A program made the translations under genes and the position numbers. This document shows, one piece after another, positions 38,006 through 46,068 of a stretch of 50,845 nt of DNA. The stretch comes from Afipia birgiae 34632 (GTDB lineage: Bacteria > Pseudomonadota > Alphaproteobacteria > Rhizobiales > Xanthobacteraceae): positions 713,790 to 764,634 of the forward strand of contig NZ_HG326654.1 in NCBI RefSeq assembly GCF_000308295.2, in the 5' to 3' direction. The notes beneath the pieces are model-generated. The model saw only the letters and a list, made by a program, of their open reading frames with translations. It did no database searches and was not told where the DNA came from. Numbering within the stretch: position 1 is the stretch's first letter; each line of letters opens with the position of its first letter.

Positions 38006-39700
38006 ATGAGCAATCGTAAACGTAACGCAACAGCCTCCGTTGGGACCAATAGAACTCGCGTTGCGCTTTATTTGCGCGTCTCAACGGATCGACAGCGGCA
38101 GCACGACCTGTCGATTCCGGACCAACGGGCGCAAATTTTGGCGTGGTGCGACACCAACGGCCATCAGACCGTGGCGGAGTTTGTCGAAGGAGGAGCGACA
38201 GGGACTGACGACAAACGGCCGGTTTTCCAACAAATGATCGAACGCGCCTGCGACGGTGACAACGCGTTCGATGTTATCGCCGTGCATAGCTATAGCCGGT
38301 TCTTTCGCGACGCGTTCGGCCAGGAATTTTATCTGCGCAAACTGGCCAAACAGGGCGTCAAGCTGGTTTCGATTACCCAGCCACTCGGCGACGATGATGA
38401 TCCGGCGCAAGCGATGATGCGCAAGGTCATTGCGCTATTCGATGAATATCAGTCCAAAGAGAACGCAAAACACGTTTTGCGCAACATGAAGCTTAACGCC
38501 CAGCAGGGCTTCTGGAACGGTTCGCCCGTCCCTCTTGGCTATGTCCTCGTCGAGGTCGAAAAACGCGGCACCAAGATCAAGAAGACATTAGCCATCGACC
38601 CCGTCGATGCCGAAACCGTCCAGCTCATTTTCAAGCTGTATATTTATGGCGACGGCACGTCCGGGGCGCTCGGCGTCAAAGAGGTCGTGAAATGGCTCAA
38701 CAGCCGCGGCCATCGCACGCGCAAGGGCAAAACCTTTGGCGTCGGCACCATCTACAAGATTCTTACCAACACGACCTACAAAGGTGAGTGGAAATTCAAC
38801 CGGATGTCATCCCGCACCGGAAAATGGAAGCCTGAGGAAGAGGTCGTCACGTCAGCGGTCCCCGCGATCATCGAGCCTCACCTGTTTGAGCAGGTCCAGC
38901 GCCAGCTTCATGCCCGCAGTCCGAAGGTCGCCGCGCCACGCGTGACGACGGGACCGATCCTGCTCACCGGACTCGCCAGATGCGGAACCTGCAATGGCGG
39001 AATGACCCTGCGGACTGGCACCTCGAAGACCGGTGCCATGCATCGATATTATACGTGCTCCACCTGCGCCCGAAAGGGCAAGACGGTCTGCAAAGGCCGG
39101 TCGATACCGATGGATAAGCTCGACAATCTCGTCACCACCCACATGACCGAACGGCTGTTTCAGCCGGAGCGTCTGGCCATGATCTTGTCCTCGCTGGCAT
39201 CGCGGCGTTCGGAAAAGGCCGACGCCGTCAATGCTCGCGTAACCGCTTTGCACCGGGAAGTCACCGACGCCGACGACAAGCTCAAGCGGCTCTATCGACT
39301 GGTCGAGGACGGCATGACCGAAATGGACGACGTCCTGAAGGATCGTCTCAACACCTTGAAGGCCGATCGGGATCGCGCCAAGGCCGCGCTTGAACGTGCC
39401 AAATCGCATTCAGCACAAGCCATCCAGATCGACCCCGCGCTGCTGGAACAGTTCGGTCGCAGCATGCGTGAGAACATCACCTCCGGATCGATTCCATTCC
39501 GCAAGGCCTATCTGCAGTCCCTCATCGACGTGGTCGAGGTCGACGATGCCCAAATCCGGATCAAAGGCAGCAAAGACGTGCTCGAAAGGGCGGTCTTGGC
39601 CAGCCGGAACGGGGCCGTTCCGGGTTCGCAGATGAGTACTGAGTGGCGCTCCCTAGGGGAATCGAACCCCTGTTTCAGCCTTGAGAGGGCCGCGTCCTAA
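38006..39700 (+). CDS. Large serine recombinase (integrase of the element)
   Basis: A 564-residue site-specific recombinase. The catalytic domain begins RVALYLRVSTDRQ, with the nucleophile Ser in VST. The recombinase domain follows (NAQQGFWNGSPVPLGYVLVE; TIYKILTNTTYKGEWKFNRM). A zinc ribbon has CGTCNGG and CSTCARKGKTVC, and a coiled-coil stretch follows (VNARVTALHREVTDADDKLK). It cuts and joins attP and attB without a host factor. The ATG at 38006 is preferred. The frame runs through the element border into tRNA-Glu: its last ~15 residues (SLGESNPCFSLERAAS) are encoded by the antisense of the tRNA, so its natural C terminus on the free circle would differ. Confidence 0.92.
   Translation: MSNRKRNATASVGTNRTRVALYLRVSTDRQRQHDLSIPDQRAQILAWCDTNGHQTVAEFVEGGATGTDDKRPVFQQMIERACDGDNAFDVIAVHSYSRFFRDAFGQEFYLRKLAKQGVKLVSITQPLGDDDDPAQAMMRKVIALFDEYQSKENAKHVLRNMKLNAQQGFWNGSPVPLGYVLVEVEKRGTKIKKTLAIDPVDAETVQLIFKLYIYGDGTSGALGVKEVVKWLNSRGHRTRKGKTFGVGTIYKILTNTTYKGEWKFNRMSSRTGKWKPEEEVVTSAVPAIIEPHLFEQVQRQLHARSPKVAAPRVTTGPILLTGLARCGTCNGGMTLRTGTSKTGAMHRYYTCSTCARKGKTVCKGRSIPMDKLDNLVTTHMTERLFQPERLAMILSSLASRRSEKADAVNARVTALHREVTDADDKLKRLYRLVEDGMTEMDDVLKDRLNTLKADRDRAKAALERAKSHSAQAIQIDPALLEQFGRSMRENITSGSIPFRKAYLQSLIDVVEVDDAQIRIKGSKDVLERAVLASRNGAVPGSQMSTEWRSLGESNPCFSLERAAS
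39640..39700. other. Right border of the integrated element
   Basis: Recombinase coding sequence meets the 3' end of tRNA-Glu here, so the attachment site must lie in or next to 39640-39700. The crossover bases cannot be set without the other end. I searched by eye for a second copy of the tRNA 3' end (GGGGAATCGAACCCCTG) in the window and found none, so the left border is probably outside. Confidence 0.5.
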
Positions 39701-39718
39701 CCGCTAGACGAAGGGAGC
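39644..39718 (-). tRNA. tRNA-Glu (anticodon CUC)
   Basis: The acceptor stem GCTCCCT pairs with AGGGAGC, the anticodon stem CGGCC with GGCTG around the loop CTCTCAA (anticodon CTC), and the T arm has GGTTCGATTCC. The discriminator is G and a CCA is encoded in the genome (39644-39646). The gene is complete, so insertion of the element left it functional. Confidence 0.95.
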
Positions 39719-39863
39719 AAGCGCAGCGAAGGGATAACCTCGAAAGGCCGCACCTGCAAGGCTTGAGAGCCGGCGAAACTGATATATGCGCCCGCTCCAT
39801 GCTCATCGTTGTGCCGGCATGCCAGCGAATGGAACGACGGTTAACGCCCGGTGCGTATAACGC

Positions 39864-40196
39864 TTACGGCTCGAGAGCGAATTTCAGCCGCCCCACGGGC
39901 TTCAACGTCTTCGCGTCATAGGTGCGGATTTCAGTCACGCCGCCGATATCGACGGTCACCGCCAGCCGGTCGCCAGCGGTGGCGGTCGAGACAATCCGCG
40001 CGCCCTTCGGCAAGGTCGCGGTCACATCCGTCACCTGAACGCTTCCATCGGTGCGGAAAAGGCGGTAGCCGATGACAACCAGCAGGACCCCCACCCCGAC
40101 CGCCGTGGTCAGGCCGGCGATCACCATCATCCGGCGCACCCGCGCAATCAGCGCGGCTTGCTCGGGGGTCGGTTCGGGCGCAACAGTTTCAGACAT
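39864..40196 (-). CDS. Small membrane protein diverging from rluD (DUF6476-like)
   Basis: A 110-residue protein with one membrane segment (MVIAGLTTAVGVGVLLVVIG) and a beta-rich soluble part (TLPKGARIVSTATAGDRLAV). It resembles small proteins next to rluD in Bradyrhizobium relatives; I believe this is DUF6476 but cannot check. Its ATG (40194-40196) shares two bases with the rluD ATG on the other strand. It has a good GGAAGAG ribosome binding site that lies inside rluD coding sequence. Confidence 0.75.
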   Translation of the reverse strand: MSETVAPEPTPEQAALIARVRRMMVIAGLTTAVGVGVLLVVIGYRLFRTDGSVQVTDVTATLPKGARIVSTATAGDRLAVTVDIGGVTEIRTYDAKTLKPVGRLKFALEP

Positions 40197-41217
40197 GCAA
40201 AACTCTTCCAGTTCTTCCGAAAACGAAAACAGCCGTCACGAGGTCACGGTCGAAGGCGACGAAGGATCGCGACGGCTGGACCGCGTGCTCGCCGTGCGCA
40301 GTCCCGACCTGTCGCGCTCGCGCCTCAAGGCGCTGATCCTCGCAGGCCAGGTGACTATCGGCGGCTCCCCGGTTCGCGACCCCGCTTATCATGTCAATGC
40401 GGGGGATACGATCACAATCGACGTACCGCCCGCCGCCCCCGCCGATCCCGAAGGCGAGAATATCCCACTCGATATCGTGTTCGAGGACGACGACATCATC
40501 GTCATCAACAAGCCGAAGAACCTCGTGGTGCATCCTGCCGCAGGGCACGAGACCGGAACGCTGGTCAATGCTCTCATTGCCCATTGCGGCGCAAGCCTTT
40601 CCGGCATTGGCGGTGTGAAACGGCCGGGCATCGTCCACCGCCTCGACAAGGATACCACCGGCCTGATGGTGGTGGCCAAGAACGACCGCGCCCACCAGTC
40701 GCTGTCGGCGCAGTTCGCCGACCATGGCCGCACCGGCGAGATGCGGCGCGGCTATATGGCGTTCGCCTGGGGATCGCCCGGCCGGCAACGCGGCACCATC
40801 GACCAGCCGATCGACCGCCACCCCTATTCGCGGGACAAGATGGCGGTGCGCCAGGGGGGCCGCGACGCGGTCACCCACTGGGAGATGATCGAGGCCTTCA
40901 ACGGCCGCGATAGCAAGCCGGTTGCTTCCCTGCTTGCCTGCCAGCTCGAGACCGGCCGCACCCACCAGATCCGCGTCCACCTCGCCCATTTCGGCCACCC
41001 CCTGCTCGGCGACGAGGTCTACGGCTCCGGCTTCAAGACCAAGGCCCGCCAGCTCGGGCCGCAAAGCCAGGCGGCTTTGACCGCCCTTGGCAGACAGGCC
41101 CTCCATGCATATTTGCTGGTAATCGAACACCCGGTGTCCGGAGAGATTTTGCACTGGGAATCGCCGCTGCCGGAGGATTTGGTTCTGCTTGAGGCAGCCC
41201 TTCGTAGAATAGACTAA
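40195..41217 (+). CDS. rluD: RluD-family 23S rRNA pseudouridine synthase
   Basis: A 340-residue enzyme that makes pseudouridine in 23S rRNA (helix 69 for RluD itself). An S4 RNA-binding domain (RRLDRVLAVRSPDLSRSRLK and AGQVTIGG) is followed by the catalytic domain with NKPKNLVVHPAAGH, GIVHRLDKDTTGLMVVAK (catalytic Asp ~151) and TGRTHQIRVHLAHFGHPLLG. The ATG at 40195 overlaps the divergent start, and no clear ribosome binding site precedes it; expression may be leaderless or start further upstream. rpoH follows in the same direction. Confidence 0.92.
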   Translation: MQNSSSSSENENSRHEVTVEGDEGSRRLDRVLAVRSPDLSRSRLKALILAGQVTIGGSPVRDPAYHVNAGDTITIDVPPAAPADPEGENIPLDIVFEDDDIIVINKPKNLVVHPAAGHETGTLVNALIAHCGASLSGIGGVKRPGIVHRLDKDTTGLMVVAKNDRAHQSLSAQFADHGRTGEMRRGYMAFAWGSPGRQRGTIDQPIDRHPYSRDKMAVRQGGRDAVTHWEMIEAFNGRDSKPVASLLACQLETGRTHQIRVHLAHFGHPLLGDEVYGSGFKTKARQLGPQSQAALTALGRQALHAYLLVIEHPVSGEILHWESPLPEDLVLLEAALRRID

Positions 41218-41255
41218 AAGGGATGCGCTAAAAAGCCGCATGGTTACAGACATTT

Positions 41256-41272
41256 AACCCGTGTCACGGGTT
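41256..41272. promoter_or_regulatory. Palindrome between rluD and rpoH
   Basis: AACCCGTGTCACGGGTT is a perfect 17-base palindrome, 39 bases after the rluD stop and 161 bases before the rpoH ATG. It could be an operator for rpoH or the stem of a weak terminator (a T-rich stretch follows ~13 bases later). It cannot be assigned by sequence alone. Confidence 0.45.
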
Positions 41273-41433
41273 CGTGACCCCGTTTTGTTCTTCCCTCCCC
41301 CTCGGGTTTTGGAGTATGTTGCACCTGCGCTGGGATCGTCCCGGCGCGGAACATTGCAGAGCTTCCGGCTTTGACACAGCGGATGGCCTGCCTCGCCCGC
41401 CGCTATCGGGGGCGTGAACTTGGAGGGCGCGAC

Positions 41434-42333
41434 ATGGCCCGTGCAGCTACTCTTCCGGTTCTCAACGGAGAATCCGGTCTTGCTCACTACCTGACTGAAA
41501 TCCGCAAGTTCCCGATGCTTGAGCCGCAGCAGGAATACATGCTGGCCAAGCGTTGGCGGGAACATGACGACCGCGATGCGGCGCATCAGCTCGTCACCAG
41601 CCATCTGCGGCTCGTGGCCAAGATTGCCATGGGCTATCGCGGCTACGGCCTGCCGATTTCCGAGGTCGTCTCGGAAGGCAACGTCGGCCTGATGCAGGCG
41701 GTGAAACGTTTCGAGCCCGAAAAGGGCTTCCGTCTGGCCACCTATGCGATGTGGTGGATCAAGGCGTCGATCCAGGAATACATCCTGCGTTCGTGGTCGC
41801 TCGTGAAAATGGGCACCACCGCGAACCAGAAGAAGCTGTTCTTCAACCTGCGCAAGGCGAAGAGCAAGATCTCCGCGCTTGAAGAGGGCGATCTTCGTCC
41901 CGAACAGGTGAAGCAGATCGCAACCTCTCTCGGCGTCACCGAGCAGGACGTGATCGACATGAACCGCCGCCTCGGCGGCGACGCGTCGCTCAACGCACCG
42001 ATCCGTGACGACGGCGAACCCGGCGAATGGCAGGACTGGCTGGTCGATACCTCGCCCAACCAGGAAGCCATCATGGCGGAGAGCGAGGAGTTCGATCATC
42101 GCCGCAGCGCCCTGACCGGCGCGATGGGCGTGCTCAACGACCGCGAACGCCGGATCTTCGAGGCGCGGCGTCTGGCTGAAGAGCCGATGACGCTGGAAGA
42201 CCTTGCCGCCGAATTCGGCGTGTCGCGCGAGCGCGTGCGGCAGATCGAGGTCCGCGCGTTCGAGAAGGTGCAGGCGGCGGTGAAAACCACCGTCGCGCGC
42301 CAGGAACAGGCGGCGCTGGAAGCGGCTTACTAA
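41434..42333 (+). CDS. rpoH: Heat-shock sigma factor RpoH (sigma-32)
   Basis: A 299-residue sigma-70-family factor of the RpoH group. Region 2: HLRLVAKIAMGYRGYGLPIS, EGNVGLMQAVKRFEP and GFRLATYAMWWIKASIQEYI. The RpoH-specific box follows (NQKKLFFNLRKAKSK). Region 4 is LNDRERRIFEARRL with the DNA-binding helix LEDLAAEFGVSRERVRQIEV. The start MARAATLPVLNG is preceded by GGAGGG. It directs RNA polymerase to chaperone and protease genes. A strong terminator follows directly. Confidence 0.95.
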   Translation: MARAATLPVLNGESGLAHYLTEIRKFPMLEPQQEYMLAKRWREHDDRDAAHQLVTSHLRLVAKIAMGYRGYGLPISEVVSEGNVGLMQAVKRFEPEKGFRLATYAMWWIKASIQEYILRSWSLVKMGTTANQKKLFFNLRKAKSKISALEEGDLRPEQVKQIATSLGVTEQDVIDMNRRLGGDASLNAPIRDDGEPGEWQDWLVDTSPNQEAIMAESEEFDHRRSALTGAMGVLNDRERRIFEARRLAEEPMTLEDLAAEFGVSRERVRQIEVRAFEKVQAAVKTTVARQEQAALEAAY

Positions 42334-42356
42334 GCCTGCGCTTCGAACTGGATACG

Positions 42357-42383
42357 AAAGCCGGCCTTCGGGCCGGCTTTTTT
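42357..42383 (+). terminator. rpoH terminator
   Basis: A ten-base-pair stem AAAGCCGGCC / GGCCGGCTTT capped by a stable TTCG loop and followed by T residues, 24 bases after the rpoH stop. Confidence 0.93.
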
Positions 42384-42393
42384 GTTGCTTTTT

Positions 42394-42536
42394 CCCCTCT
42401 CCCCTTGTGGGAGAGGGTGCTGAGCGGCAAAGCCGCGAAGTGGGGTGAGGGGGTATGTTGCCACGACTGCGAAGAGACCCCTCACCCGGTTTCTCGCTGA
42501 GCTCGAAACCACCCTCTCCCACAAGGGGAGAGGGAA
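42394..42536. repeat. Palindromic intergenic repeat
   Basis: CCCTCTCCCCTTGTGGGAG at the left end is the inverse of the sequence at the right end (CTCCCACAAGGGGAGAGGG), with a GC-rich middle that pairs internally (GCGGCAAAGCCGC). Its form is that of REP/RPE-like elements of Nitrobacteraceae; related words recur at 45.6-46.0 kb. Confidence 0.75.
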
Positions 42537-42656
42537 AGAAAAGGCGCCGCCACTCCCCGCCCGTCTCACGTCCGCCAAACACTCCATCCCCGGAATAGTT
42601 CTTGCAAAGCAGGTGCTGTCAGCAAGATGCTGCAGGAACCAGGACAAGGAGCGATC

Positions 42657-43634
42657 ATGAAACCGAGACGGCTGATGCAGGCGCACCTTCGGCGGCTGAC
42701 GATTTTCACGTGCCTGCTCGTCTCCGTATCCGCCAGCGCACAGACATGGCCATCGAAGCTGATCAAGGCCACCATTCCGTTCGGCGCCGGCAGCGCCACG
42801 GACGTCGTCCCGCGCATGTTCCTGGAGCGGCTGTCGGCGGAACTGGGGCAGCCGATCGTGGTCGAGAACCGCGCCGGAGCCGGAGGCACCATCGGCACAG
42901 CCACCGTGGCCCGCGCCGAACCGGATGGCTACACCATCCTCGCCCACTCCTCGGCGATCACCATCGCGCCGGCAATCTTCACCGAACTCACCTACGACGC
43001 GACCAAAGACCTGTCGTCGGCATTGATGATCGGCTCCAGCGCGAACGTCATGATCACATCGCCATCGAAGCCATGGAAAACCGTGCAGGAATTCCAGACA
43101 GCCGCTAAAGCGAAGGACGCGTCCATTACATTCGGCTCGGTCGGAATCGGCAGCGCAACCCACATCAGCGCCGAGAAATTCCGTCTTGCCGCCGGAATCG
43201 AAGCGACTCACATTCCGTATCGCGGCGGCGCGGAAGTCATCACCGACATCATCGGCGGCCGCATCGATTTCTATTTCTGCCCGCTCGCCACCGCGCTGCC
43301 GCTGATCAACAGCGGCCAGGTCTGGGCGCTGGTGGTGTCGACGCCGCAGCGTGTCGCGGACCTGCCCGACGTTCCGTCCCCGACCGATGTTGGCCTTAAG
43401 GGCGCGGACACCGCGATCTGGTTCGGCGTGTTCGTGCCGTCGAAAACGCCGAAGGACATCGTCGACAAGCTTTACGCCACCGGCACGAAAGTGCTGGCGA
43501 CGCCCGACATGCAGCGCGACCTGAAAAAACTCGGTGTCGAGCCGTGGCCGATGAAACCCGCCGAAATGGACGCAATGGTCGCGCGCGAAACCATCGCGAG
43601 CGCCGAGCTCATCAAGGCCGCCGGGATCAAGTGA
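42657..43634 (+). CDS. Bug-family periplasmic solute-binding protein
   Basis: A 325-residue TctC/Bug-type receptor. The start at 42657 has AAGGAG upstream and opens a signal peptide (IFTCLLVSVSASAQ). Family motifs: WPSKLIKATIPFGAGSATDV, IVVENRAGAGGTIGTATVAR, PDGYTILAHSSAI, then HIPYRGGAEVITDIIGGRID and IWFGVFVPSKTPKDIVDKL. Bug proteins bind carboxylates or related small acids for tripartite tricarboxylate transport or sensing. No TctA/TctB gene is nearby, so it is an orphan receptor. Confidence 0.9.
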   Translation: MKPRRLMQAHLRRLTIFTCLLVSVSASAQTWPSKLIKATIPFGAGSATDVVPRMFLERLSAELGQPIVVENRAGAGGTIGTATVARAEPDGYTILAHSSAITIAPAIFTELTYDATKDLSSALMIGSSANVMITSPSKPWKTVQEFQTAAKAKDASITFGSVGIGSATHISAEKFRLAAGIEATHIPYRGGAEVITDIIGGRIDFYFCPLATALPLINSGQVWALVVSTPQRVADLPDVPSPTDVGLKGADTAIWFGVFVPSKTPKDIVDKLYATGTKVLATPDMQRDLKKLGVEPWPMKPAEMDAMVARETIASAELIKAAGIK

Positions 43635-43668
43635 CCCGGCGAAGGACGTGCGGGCGTTTCGCACGCGC

Positions 43669-43983
43669 TCACGACGAGGTGGTGCGGCGCTCGCGCCGCC
43701 GCCGCAGGATTTCCTGATGCACCTCCTCGATCGCGCAGGACTGTTCGAATGAGGATAATGGAATTCGCGGCATGGTTGCGATGCAAGCGCGCGACAGGCT
43801 TGCGCAGCGCCGCGCACGACGGCAGGCACTGATCCGGCAGGTGCGATAGCCGCGCACATAATCCGACATCTCGCGCTGCATGATGTTGACACAGAAGTCG
43901 TAGTCGCGCTGGGCCTGTTCGGCTTTGATCTCGGCCATCGGGCGCGCGCGGCGCGGGTCATCGGGATCGAACATCGTGATCAT
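43669..43983 (-). CDS. Conserved hypothetical Cys/Arg-rich protein
   Basis: A 104-residue product from ATG 43983, with GGAG eight bases upstream. It begins MITMFDPDDPRRARPMAEIK, has a helix with QRDYDFCVNIMQREMSDYVR, then a Cys/Arg cluster (YRTCRISACRRARRCA) and an Arg-rich end. The spacing of Cys could form a metal site. Family unknown. An earlier ATG at 44025 is less well supported. Confidence 0.5.
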   Translation of the reverse strand: MITMFDPDDPRRARPMAEIKAEQAQRDYDFCVNIMQREMSDYVRGYRTCRISACRRARRCASLSRACIATMPRIPLSSFEQSCAIEEVHQEILRRRRERRTTSS

Positions 43984-44480
43984 GCAAACATCTCCGCCAA
44001 AAATCTGGGTGAAGGATTTGGGCATGCGGCTGCGGTCCCCGCGCGAACGCGTGGGCGGCCTCACCGAAACTGGCCCCCACTGAGGGGGCGGAACGCCGAA
44101 AGGCGCACGGGTGGAGTGGCGCGCAGCGGATGATCCGCGACGCGCATCGCCTTTCGGCGCTCCGCCGCGGCGATTTGTGTCCCCGGGATCGTGCTTCCGG
44201 GACAGGACGAGCGCGACACGCGCCCCGATCCGGCAGGCTTTCGCCCGCCTTCATCCTGTCCTCGTCCAGCTCATTGCGAGCAGAGCCACGTAGTTGGCCC
44301 GGACGATGACCCGAGGCCTCCCGGACGCGAGGGAGAACGTCTCTCCCGCGCGCGCAGGCGCCGCATCCCGCCCCGCGCATCGAAGCGTCCTAGGACACGC
44401 CCCTCAAGTGAGGCGGGATGGGGAGAGGATGCGTTAGTGTGGGGAGAATGTCAAGGAATATTTTCCTAAAAAAACTCAAG
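43984..44480. other. Intergenic region, no supported gene
   Basis: GC-rich sequence with local inverted words (GGAACGCCGAAAGGCGCA near 44089 and CGCCTTTCGGCGCTCCG near 44150, which are partly complementary and could pair across 60 bases). Frames on both strands lack starts and family signal. Confidence 0.4.
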
Positions 44481-45263
44481 TCAATCAGGCAACGATATGC
44501 GAGCAAGTTTTCCACTTTCGACTTCGTTTCGCAGAGCGACCAGAGTTTCCTCATCGATAATTAATCGACGCACCGGCACCTTCGAGACAACATACGGAGG
44601 AATTGAAAGACCGGTTGAAGCAACATCTGGATTGGAGTGGGTCGAGAAGCCCGCTTCCTTTCTGAAAATTGCGTACGATAACGAGTCCGCCATTGCCAAA
44701 GGCAGGCAGGCATCCTTCGATTCAAATGAGATCGCACCGAGCATCGGCCTGTACCGGGCAATTAAGCTATCGACAATATCAGCATAAATTCTAATAGCGT
44801 CACCGGCGTTCCGATGTCCCGTTTCTAAAACAACATTCAACGGCCAGTCATCTTCTCTTTCCTTCATGAATATCATTGCCCGCCACATACTCACGCGGAA
44901 GCAAAGACCATATTGACTGTCAAGAACACGGCGCGGTCGTCCGCTTCCGCCGCGATAAATTGATTTGTATGTATTGGATGCGAGAATACTACCTAGTCCA
45001 AAAGACATGTGGTCATCAGCAAGCTTCAAGAACTTGGAATTAAACTGACCACTCTGCGCCCGTGTCCAGTTCTTAAAATCATTCTTCCGCCTGCGAAAAT
45101 CTACAGCATGAAAGACTTTAACACCGCTCGCTTGCAGCAGAGTAGAAATCTCGACTTGGTATGTCTCCCATTGAGCGATTGTTGCGATGAAGCCGCCCAT
45201 AATCACTGCTGGTGACGCTTCTCCGTGCGTGCCACTCTCATCAAAATAGGCAGTCATAGCCAT
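44481..45263 (-). CDS. DUF3800-domain protein
   Basis: A ~260-residue protein beginning MAMTAYFDESGTHGEASPAV, the typical DUF3800 start (Y-x-D-E-S-G), which has an RNase H-like fold with acidic residues. Further: VFHAVDFRRRKNDFKNW, VVLETGHRNAGDAIRIY and ESKDACLPLAMADSLSY, where the Asp residues would complete the metal site. DUF3800 proteins are often near mobile or defence genes; biochemical activity is not known to me. Its sequence is less GC-rich than the neighbours, a sign of transfer. Start chosen at 45263 with GGAAG upstream. Confidence 0.78.
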   Translation of the reverse strand: MAMTAYFDESGTHGEASPAVIMGGFIATIAQWETYQVEISTLLQASGVKVFHAVDFRRRKNDFKNWTRAQSGQFNSKFLKLADDHMSFGLGSILASNTYKSIYRGGSGRPRRVLDSQYGLCFRVSMWRAMIFMKEREDDWPLNVVLETGHRNAGDAIRIYADIVDSLIARYRPMLGAISFESKDACLPLAMADSLSYAIFRKEAGFSTHSNPDVASTGLSIPPYVVSKVPVRRLIIDEETLVALRNEVESGKLARISLPD

Positions 45264-45318
45264 GCAATGCACTTCCAGTTTCTTCTGACAGTTGGAACCT
45301 CTGTTATAGATTCTGAAC

Positions 45319-45621
45319 TCACGCCGCCTTCGTCTTTTTCTTCTGCGGCTTCGCCACCAGATTCAATCCGAGCGCATGAAGCACCTTCATGACCGTGCCG
45401 AACTCGGGCTTCGCATCGCCGCCAAGCGCGCGATAGAGATTCTCGCGAGAGAGACCCGTCTTCTCCGCGACTGCCGTCATCCCCTGCGACCGCGCGACCG
45501 CACCAATCGCCTTTGAGATATAGGCGACATCTTCCGTCTCGAATGCTTCAGTGAGATATGCCGCGATCACCTCGGGACTGTCGAGATACTCGGCGGGATC
45601 GAATGGTTTGGCTTTCTTCAT
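45319..45621 (-). CDS. HigA-like addiction-module antidote, orphan
   Basis: A 100-residue protein that matches the putative addiction-module antidote family: FDPAEYLDSPEVIAAYLTEA, then AIGAVARSQGMTAVAEKTGL and SRENLYRALGGDAKPEFGTV, a helix-turn-helix. It ends in a Lys-rich tail. The usual toxin gene of the RelE/HigB type directly before it is missing; the upstream sequence is repeat DNA. A palindromic operator overlaps the position of the ribosome binding site (45623-45642). No Shine-Dalgarno is seen, so translation may be leaderless. Confidence 0.82.
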   Translation of the reverse strand: MKKAKPFDPAEYLDSPEVIAAYLTEAFETEDVAYISKAIGAVARSQGMTAVAEKTGLSRENLYRALGGDAKPEFGTVMKVLHALGLNLVAKPQKKKTKAA

Positions 45622-45622
45622 G

Positions 45623-45642
45623 CTGTAGCTTACACGCTACAG
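45623..45642 (-). promoter_or_regulatory. Operator of the HigA-like antidote
   Basis: CTGTAGC (45623-45629) and GCTACAG (45636-45642) form a perfect inverted repeat with six bases between, ending one base before the start codon. Antidotes of this family repress their own promoter through such sites; binding here would block both transcription and translation start. Confidence 0.6.
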
Positions 45643-45654
45643 GCGGTGGATTTC

Positions 45655-46062
45655 AAGGATCACCCCACCCGACTGGCCTGCGGCCAGCCACCCTCCCCAT
45701 CGAGGGGAGGGATAGGAGATGCGGCGCCACGCGCGACTCGCGTTTCTTCTCGCCCCTTGTGGGGAGGGTCGGCGCAAAGCGCCGGGGTGGGGGTCGGTCA
45801 TTGCGAGGAGCGCTTGCGACGAAGCAATCCAGTTCTTGCTCGTTGCAAGATGGATTGCTTCGCTACGCTCGCAATGACGACGAGGTCTTCACCTCGCCCC
45901 GTTCTTACGGGGAGAGGTCGGATTGCCATAAGCGCGTTTACGCGCGTCTGCGACGCGCTATGGCAATCCGGGCGAGGGGCTGCTTCATCGTGCATATTGC
46001 GAACGCGCCCCTCACCCCGACCCTCTCCCCGCGAGCGGGGAGAGGGAGCAGACTCGCTCAAC
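45655..46062. repeat. Cluster of palindromic intergenic repeats
   Basis: No gene; a mosaic of repeat units. Inverted pairs: CCCTCCCCATCGAGGGGAGG; GGTCATTGCGAGGAGCG (45795) with GCTCGCAATGACGAC (45868), the ends of a typical ~80-base palindromic unit; GGATTGCCATAAGCGCG (45911) with CGCTATGGCAATCC (45957); and CCTCTCCCCGCGAGCGGGGA (46020 region). They sit between the antidote gene and the Bug gene. Confidence 0.75.
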
Positions 46063-46068
46063 CCGCCC

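Noticed and set aside
41254..42582. 442-codon minus-strand frame opposite rpoH
   Set aside because: Shadow of rpoH and the following repeat; rpoH is unambiguous.
44111..44469. Plus-strand frames in the gap before the DUF3800 gene
   Set aside because: Overlapping frames in several phases with low-complexity Arg/Pro composition and no start signal.
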